Assembly (NCBI GenBank): GCA_037179385.1
Contig: CM074187.1
Coordinates: 47,588,879 to 47,652,878 of the forward strand
Source: Holothuria scabra
Lineage: Eukaryota; Echinodermata; Holothuroidea; Aspidochirotida; Holothuriidae
Reading direction: 5' to 3'
DNA length: 64,000 bases
Below are positions 1-64,000 of this stretch, in pieces (position 1 is the stretch's first letter; the number at the start of each line of letters is the position of its first letter). The position numbers and the translations under genes are program-made. The notes under the pieces were generated by a model. The model saw nothing but the letters and a program-made list of their open reading frames with translations. It was not told the DNA's origin and made no database searches.

Positions 1-698
1 CTTAGCTGTATAGGCTCCCCCTCTGTCTCCTCTGAAACACAGACTACAGTAGTGCTGGGCTATTCTGAGCACACATCCAAAAAGTGATCATCGTGAATCC
101 ATCAAAATGAACTTTTATTCCCGAGATAAAGTTTATTTCACATTGGAATCATTTTATTAATAATAATAAATAATAATTCTGATGCCACTGCATTAAATAT
201 TTAGCAACATTGTTTGTAATACACATAGTGTCGGGTTATGCTAAATCTGTCGGAAAAGATGTTCAAACATTTCCACAGTATCAATAGATATCAATTGATA
301 AACAGGACATGCAGTCATAAAAAAGGAATCTCCGAAGCAATATGCCCACATTACTTAACATTCTGTGACATTGTTGACAAGTGCGGGGGTATTTTTCAAC
401 AAAACTTAGCAATCTTTAGGGGAAAAAAAGCTATCTTGAGTTAAAAAGGTATTACTACAAGGTTTCTAGGATACGTCTGGAATATTTTATTTCTTTTGAA
501 CGAGATCCTTTTAAAAAGAAAAATAACACTGTTTGGTCTAACCACTTACAGGAGGATACATGTTCACCGTCGCATAGAAGAGGGGTTTCCAAAGTGTAGT
601 CACATTTATTGTCTTTGCTAACAGGCCAAGGGGGGGGGGGGCGGGATATAAAGGATCCTATGTGGTGGCCTTTCAAAAGTTTTCCCTAGTCGTAAATG

Positions 699-728
699 CA
701 GGGAGGTGTTATAAATAACACCTCCCTG
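699..728. repeat. Perfect 14-bp inverted repeat (hairpin)
   Basis: CAGGGAGGTGTTAT and its exact complement are separated by two bases. Related half-copies (CAGGGAGG...AATAACACCTC) recur at about 796-838, so this may be the core of a small foldback element. Confidence 0.7.
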
Positions 729-1960
729 TTTATGTACATGAAAGATCCACGATACACATGAGAAATATGCACGCAAAACATTCCAAAGTTTTACCAGGGA
801 GGAAATAACACCTCGTTGGTTTTACTACCCTGACCAGGGAGTTGCTAGCAATCCCATGCCCTGACTCAGTCCCATCGCGCGTTTGAAAAACTGGTGGTGC
901 CATCGCACACAACATACAGCAATGGCCATGTGATTGCAACAACCAATCACTAGTTTTTCATTACATACACTTTATGACCATGAAACTTCCATGAGACCAG
1001 TTTCACCCTTTGTAATGAAGGTAGTATGTTGTTTACTTCAAACAGATCACACCTATTGAAACATAAATAACATTTTGTCAAGACGTACAATCGGAAGGCT
1101 TATAAATGTCCATAAACTAGACTTGAAAACTTTTGTGCTGGGACATCTATCTTAAAAATGTAAATATCATACTGATTAATATCTGTCAGTATCAATATGT
1201 CCACTCTGAAATGACAGGTATCGGCACTCAGTCCCTTAGATAACCGTAGATTATTCGATAGACACTGCAGCCACTGGGTCTCTTGCTTTTGAAGAAGTTT
1301 CATGGACGTTTTTATTCAGGTATTAGTAGAGCCACATCACCCGATTTAACCCCGGCAATTCAGAATTTTTTAATAAGGGTGTTCACGCTTAATTAACTTG
1401 TTGGCACAGAGCATGCGCAAGAACACGTGCGTGTATGCTAGGTGTTGGGCGTGTTAACTCTTGGGTAATTGCACGCAGAAGTTAGACGAATTGGAATTTA
1501 CCTTTCATTGTGACGACATTGTTAGCGTGCCTTACCAAATCTTTTGACACCCAGTCGTTACGGCATTTATTTTTAAACACTGAATGAGTCTATTGGAGAA
1601 CGATTTAGCTAAAATTGAGTAATATGTAAAAAATTTCGGCATTGTCCATGCCTTTTATGAAGTAAAAATAAGGCTCAAATCATAAATTTGCACAAGTTGG
1701 CAAATTTGGGTTCTCTCCGACCACAGATGGAGAAACTTTCAAAAACCGGGTCGCATTTCGATCCGATATCGCTGCAGTGTGACCATTGCTTTAAATTTTC
1801 TGTAGAGGGTTCTGAAATAAATTATAACTTAATTGCAATGAATTTTCCTTTCGATATTGAGTTCATTGATTCAACTGTATTTGGGAACTTAAATCAACCA
1901 CTAAACTGAGTAAAACAATAAAACAAAGGTGAAAGATATTAAAACATTTTCGTGAAAGAT

Positions 1961-2250
1961 TTAAAGACCCAGTTCTCTTATCCCTGACAGTACCAATTCT
2001 CCTAAACTTCTTACTTAGGCCCCACCCACAATTGTCTGAAATTCATCCTCATCCAGACACAATCTCAGTTTATTGCTTCATGGTGAGTACAGAAAAGATC
2101 AAGGTGTATAATCAAAACGCTCTCAGTGCGGTTAATGCTGCAGTACTCTGCATTGTTTGAATTAGTTGTCAATCAATGTACTGAGCCGATGAGAATTTCT
2201 GTTAACCCCTACAAGAATTGCAGTTTGGGGTAAGAGGACTGGCCCTTTAA
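1961..2250 (+). mobile_element. Family A MITE (TTAA-flanked, about 300 bp)
   Basis: It begins TTAAAGACCCAGTTCTCTTA and ends GGCCCTTTAA. The inner sequence shares long stretches (CAGTACCAATTCTCCT; AGACACAATCTCAGTTTATT) with at least nine other copies in the window. Terminal inverted repeats and TTAA at both ends suggest a piggyBac- or Kolobok-type non-autonomous element. Confidence 0.75.
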
Positions 2251-2815
2251 AAGCAAACCACATCTATGAATGGTGTTTGTATTCTTATGATTTAAATTAA
2301 AAAGCAATGATATATAGGCCTTATGTGAACTTGTATAGATATACCCGGTCACGGAAATATACAGTTTAACATGAAATACTACAAAGTTGATACAAAAGAG
2401 CTACACAATTGAATGAGTGTTTCTTGGGTGAGATAGTGAAGCAGTGTAATTGACACGTGTCAAATAAAACAACCAAAGTCGTACTCCAACTTGCTCAGGC
2501 AGAAGCAGTTCTTTAGTGCAGGGCCGAAGAGTGGCCAAGAACCCGGATAACGCCAAACACTGTATTACTTAAGGTCTAAAATACTTAGACTACGCACAGA
2601 CATCTAATTCATAGCACTTTTGAAAAAAAAAATGAAACAAAAACATTCAAATGCGGTAGTTTCTTAAAGTAAAGGTGGCCTGCTTAGTACAAGCTTTTTG
2701 CTTTTTCAGGCTTCCTCCACCTTTTTCTGTTATTTTATATTTCCTCCGTTATTTATGATTTTTGCGGAAAATAAATGAAATGAAAATGAATAACATTTTG
2801 AAATAATAAATCCAT

Positions 2816-2821
2816 TTTAAT
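2816..2821 (-). promoter_or_regulatory. Candidate polyadenylation signal (ATTAAA)
   Basis: The minus strand reads ATTAAA about 70 nt after the stop codon. ATTTA-containing AU-rich sequence follows at about 2760-2810. No canonical AATAAA occurs in the next few hundred bases, so the real 3' end could lie further away. Confidence 0.4.
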
Positions 2822-2889
2822 TGTAAGCTTCTATTGTTGACTAAATTGTTTTTACTTCTGACTGTCTGAGGTATTGCCCTTTAAACAAT

Positions 2890-60461
<57,572 letters not shown>

Positions 60462-60522
60462 TTTGTATTTCGGTGTTTTGTCAACTGGTCAAGTAATGAC
60501 TACTTTTCCAGTTCAGCTTAAC

Positions 60523-60529
60523 TTTTATA
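60523..60529 (-). promoter_or_regulatory. TATA box of the MAM-SRCR-ZP gene
   Basis: The minus strand reads TATAAAA here, 62-68 bp upstream of the ATG at 60461. With usual spacing the transcription start would fall near 60495-60500, giving a 5' leader of about 35-40 nt. The position directly upstream of a signal-peptide exon is the main support. No initiator or other upstream element was recognised. Confidence 0.6.
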
Positions 60530-62423
60530 TCTTGTGAAACAAATTAAATTTACCGTTACACGGAAAAATATTTTAAGCCATTACGACAGTATTTTGAGAA
60601 GTGTTAGGAATCACACGATGGAAAATAAAGTTTCTTGATAAACACTTATGTTTAAAACACGCTAATTGTTTTAAAGATTATCACAACTGATAATTATTTC
60701 TATTGGCGTTCGGTTTTCTATGGACGATCTAACGTGCCATTACGGCGATCCGACCCAAACCAGATATGACAATGGAAGATGAAATTCCCTATACAGGATT
60801 TAAATATTTTTCACGAGTGATGCTACAATGTGTAATAGCCAGTGATGTGTAGTCGAGTCCGGACTCGTGATTCCAGAATTTGAAGGACTCGGTCATGCAG
60901 AGAGGGGTTTATTTTTTCCTTGCTGAGAAAGTATGATGGACTCGAGTACTTGAAAGTTGAAAGTTGCAGGACTAGTGACTCGATATCTCGACTTTTTTTT
61001 ATTGGTGATAGCACTTTATATGCTACAAAAGGGTAAACTACCTCCTGGTTCTCGTTGGTTACGAATCTGGTTAAACTCGGTGGTGTATCTTAAATCAATA
61101 CGTGATGGTTTCATTCAGCAACCTCGTTACTGCGTCTCTGATTGAGAGCTAATTTGCTACTATAAATCTGGTTATAAATTTTATGAGAAGTTATGAATAA
61201 GATAAACTGAGTAAACTTCACAAAAATTTCAAAAACGGCTACGGTCGTCTCTTATATCGCTTGCTATGAAGGGTAATATTGTCCACGGTTACCTTTATAG
61301 CAGATGTTGAGTATGTAGGCTACTTCCGGTGACGTACATAAGATATCACTGAGTCAGTGGGCCACTAATCATAAGTCACATTGACTTACACACTTAACTA
61401 GGCTACATCCGTGCCCCTAGCTCCCAGTAGAAGTTTTCAACCAGGATATGCCACCCTCTAATCGAAGCTCACAATCTGGGCTTTCATGGCACTTTCAAAT
61501 TCCCATACCTGACCATTGAAATTTTGAGCTAGAGAGTCTTGAATGATAGCAATGTGTTTCCCGTCACAATAATACTCAAAAATGGCATTTCACAGAGCGA
61601 AGTAATACAGTAAAAAATGGCACTAAAATTGGTCAGATTGACTTTAATTTTGCATAGTTTCTATTTCAACTCACGGTCTACAAAATCAAAATGCAAAAAT
61701 GATCATATTTTGTAAGTAACACAGTCAGAAACAACATCCCATAAAATTTTTATGGCACTTTGTCTGTCAGTAAACATTTTCACAGGCACGTAGTATTGGA
61801 GTTAGTGGTCCACTACCATTACGAGTGCAGCCACAATGGCGGCAAGAGAACAGCCGGAGGACAACGGGCGAGTTATTGAGCTGAAAACCAAGTTTTCTTT
61901 TAGCCCCGCCCCCAAAATTGAAGCAACTGATGAAATTTCGCGGTACTTATACTGAATATAGGCAATCCTCAGATTAACGTTGATGAATAATGCAATAGAA
62001 GGCGAAACAAAGTACCAAAACATAATAATTCAAATTTTGAAAGTCTTATTTTCCTAGAAAGACTTTGAAAATTTTTCGATTGATCGTAATTAGTTAGAAA
62101 TCAGATAATGAAATAAGGTAGCCTTTTTCAAGGTTTAAAAAGTTGCTGCATATTTGCCGTGAACTTGACTTTGTTGAAGAATAAAAATGGAGAAACTTGG
62201 TAAAATCAGTTAAAAAGGAGTCTTAGCTTCCTATTGGTATCAATTTTGCGACTGGAAATGATCATGCAATGGTGTAATAGTGGCTAGAAAATTCACTTGA
62301 AATTCGATAGTTTTCCGTGTACATTTGCACAGGTTTGTATGGGACGTTAGTGTTCAGTGAGCTATCAACGTTCGTTGTAAGTATGCAATTTTATACACGC
62401 CAACCCAAGCGTACAATTTACAA

Positions 62424-62763
62424 GGCCAGGTCGAAAACGCGGAAACGCGGAAATCGCGGAAAAGTGTTTAACACATGGTAGACCTAAGCGAAAACTCTTT
62501 TATCACTCGTAGCATTTCCTATTCAGTGCAACAAAAGCCATGGGACCCGTTTTAGTATCTTGAAATGAAAATTGCGTGGCAGTTTGTAACTCTGAAATTA
62601 TGAGTAGCCCGGCCCTTCATCAGACTCTGTCATTTGACTTAAATGCATATATTGTTACATATTATCAATTTCCACAACATTTCTGGCTCTTTCGTGGGGA
62701 AGTTTCCTGTAATTCCTAAAGAGGTAACTTTTTCCGCGATTTCCGCGTTTTCGACCTGGCCAT
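62424..62763. mobile_element. Family J foldback element, outer copy
   Basis: The left end GGCCAGGTCGAAAACGCGGA then AACGCGGAAATCGCGG and the right end CCGCGATTTCCGCGTTTTCG then ACCTGGCC are inverted. 340 bp. Confidence 0.7.
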
Positions 62764-62767
62764 ATAT

Positions 62768-62876
62768 CCAGGTCGAAAAAGCGGAAACCGCGGACAATTT
62801 TTTGGACAATCTTCGCGGTTTTTCGATTTCCGCGGTTTCCGCGATTTCCACGTTTCCGCGTTTTCGACCTGGCCCA
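62768..62876. mobile_element. Family J foldback element, minimal copy
   Basis: CCAGGTCGAAAAAGCGGAAA at the left and GTTTCCGCGTTTTCGACCTG then G at the right, with little loop between. It starts 4 bp after the outer copy ends. Confidence 0.7.
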
Positions 62877-63268
62877 ATTTACAACACTGATGGAGTCCTA
62901 TAATAATAGTATACATGATGTTCATCTGAACTAGCTACAGGCCCTATGCTTCTAGTTTTGTGGAATCCTTAGAACAGCTGTTCCAATGGGTATAAGGTGC
63001 ATGGTCATTCTTTCTAGTGCCTTTAACAAAGCACCTATTTACACAGGAATTAATTGTCCAGGCCTAGTGCAGTGCTGTATGTGTCACTGTGTATTTGTTT
63101 TCAATTACTAGCATGTTTGCATAAATGCTATACCCCTTGATTGAAATAATGTCATGTCTTCTTTTTAATTTATATTTTATACAATGAATATTACGTTGCA
63201 AAGTGGCACCTTGAGTCGGTCATAAAACAAGTGTCATCCCCTCATTTGATTATAACGAACATGACCGA

Positions 63269-63575
63269 TTTAAAGGGCCAAACCTCTCACCCCAAACTAC
63301 AGTTCTGTTACCGGGGTACCGAAATTCTCAATTGGCTCAGCTCTTTGATTGGCCGCTAATTCAAACAATGAAGAGTACCAAAGCTAATATTACACAGCAT
63401 GAACGGTACTGAGAGTGTTTTGGTTATACACATAGAACTTTTCCATACTGACCCTGAAGCAATAAACTGAGATTGTGATTGGATAAGGGTGACTCGGAAT
63501 TTCAGACAATGTGGGAGGGGCTTAAGTAAGAAGGTTAGGAGAATTTGTACTGTTTGGGGTGAGAGAACTGGGCCT
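63269..63575 (-). mobile_element. Family A MITE, inverted
   Basis: It starts TTTAAAGGGCCAAACCTCTC and ends GTGAGAGAACTGGGCC; the last TTAA is lost. It is close to the copy at 46054-46358. Confidence 0.75.
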
Positions 63576-64000
63576 CCGAGGTACCGGTTGACTCAACGTA
63601 CACTCATTATACACGCATCGAATTATTTCGCACAATTAGTACGTGCAGTACAATAGATAGAGAACAGTGTGGAGGCTTATGTTCACGAAGCCACTGGTCA
63701 ACAAATCGCCCTGTATTTGCCGTGAACTTGACTTCATTAAAGAATGATTAAAAAAGCAGTGCATTTAAAATTGTAGATTGAGAAATTTTTCATCGAATAT
63801 GCAAGTTTTAAAAATTGGAAATAGCGCGATTAAATAAGAAAAATCGACTTTTCTGAACAGTTCAGAAGCAGCTACGTAACTTTTCCAAAACTCGGCCAAA
63901 ATGCACTTTGCAATGCTTGTTGACTGTAGTTACATGTAATTCAATTCGATTTTCGCAATTTTTATTTGTAAAATTCAGCCATTGGTTTACTTTAAAACAA

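Larger units (their letters stand above)
1..2889. other. 3' flank of the gene, no supported gene
   Basis: No domain-bearing reading frame is visible. It contains a perfect 14-bp hairpin at 699-728, a G run near 630 and one copy of the TTAA-flanked repeat family A at 1961-2250. The rest is AT-rich sequence in which I see nothing specific. Confidence 0.5.
60541..64000. other. 5' flank of the gene, no supported gene
   Basis: Contains a palindromic pair at 62424-62876, a family A copy at 63269-63575 and a short shared repeat (TTGCCGTGAACTTGACTT at about 62155 and 63717). No domain-bearing frame is visible. Confidence 0.5.

Overview
The window is animal nuclear DNA. It is intron-rich, has canonical GT/AG splice sites and is packed with short DNA transposons, non-LTR retrotransposon scraps, a tRNA-derived SINE and long microsatellites. 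The domain mix of its one clear gene (MAM, SRCR and ZP modules in one protein) suggests a marine deuterostome invertebrate, perhaps an echinoderm. That placement is inference from domain style, since no species-diagnostic sequence was recognised.

One large gene on the minus strand fills most of the window. It runs from a signal-peptide exon at about 60.46 kb to a stop codon at 2890. I could join it exon by exon with every splice phase matching. The predicted order is signal peptide, MAM domain, short Thr-rich linker, single-exon SRCR domain, six-residue linker, second MAM domain, a stalk of four or five microexons of 15-21 nt, a complete ZP module with a furin-like RHRR site, a transmembrane helix and a 24-residue tail with a YQPL motif. 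The total is about 873 codons in 20 coding exons. A TATA box lies about 60 bp upstream of the ATG, and a possible ATTAAA polyadenylation signal lies about 70 bp after the stop. Nearly all module boundaries are phase 1, the classical sign of exon shuffling. I do not recognise a named orthologue. The architecture resembles DMBT1/uromodulin-type ZP glycoproteins in general, and the biological role is unknown.

The introns are a catalogue of mobile DNA. At 3-13 kb they hold SINEs, TTAA-flanked MITEs and a tandemly duplicated segment carrying stalk microexons. At 12.6-19.6 kb there are two (AT)n arrays, each attached to the same short repeat. At 20-22.6 kb there are nested foldback elements. At 25.8-26.3 kb there is a tandem MITE pair, and at 30-34 kb several more MITEs. 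At 34.9-36.3 kb a minisatellite with higher-order periodicity is bounded by inverted repeats. At 36.9-40.9 kb two 5'-truncated LINEs lie back to back, and at 41.8-44.4 kb there are GIY-YIG and jockey-like remnants plus a 0.95 kb inverted-repeat element. At 47.9-48.5 kb a (TTTC)n array makes up most of one intron. The first intron (50.3-60.4 kb) contains a CACTA-like element with a LINE inside, a hAT-type element with a perfect 8-bp target duplication and a (CTAA)n expansion, and a 1.5 kb foldback element.

The flanks (1-2889 and 60541-64000) contain only repeats and no gene I can support.
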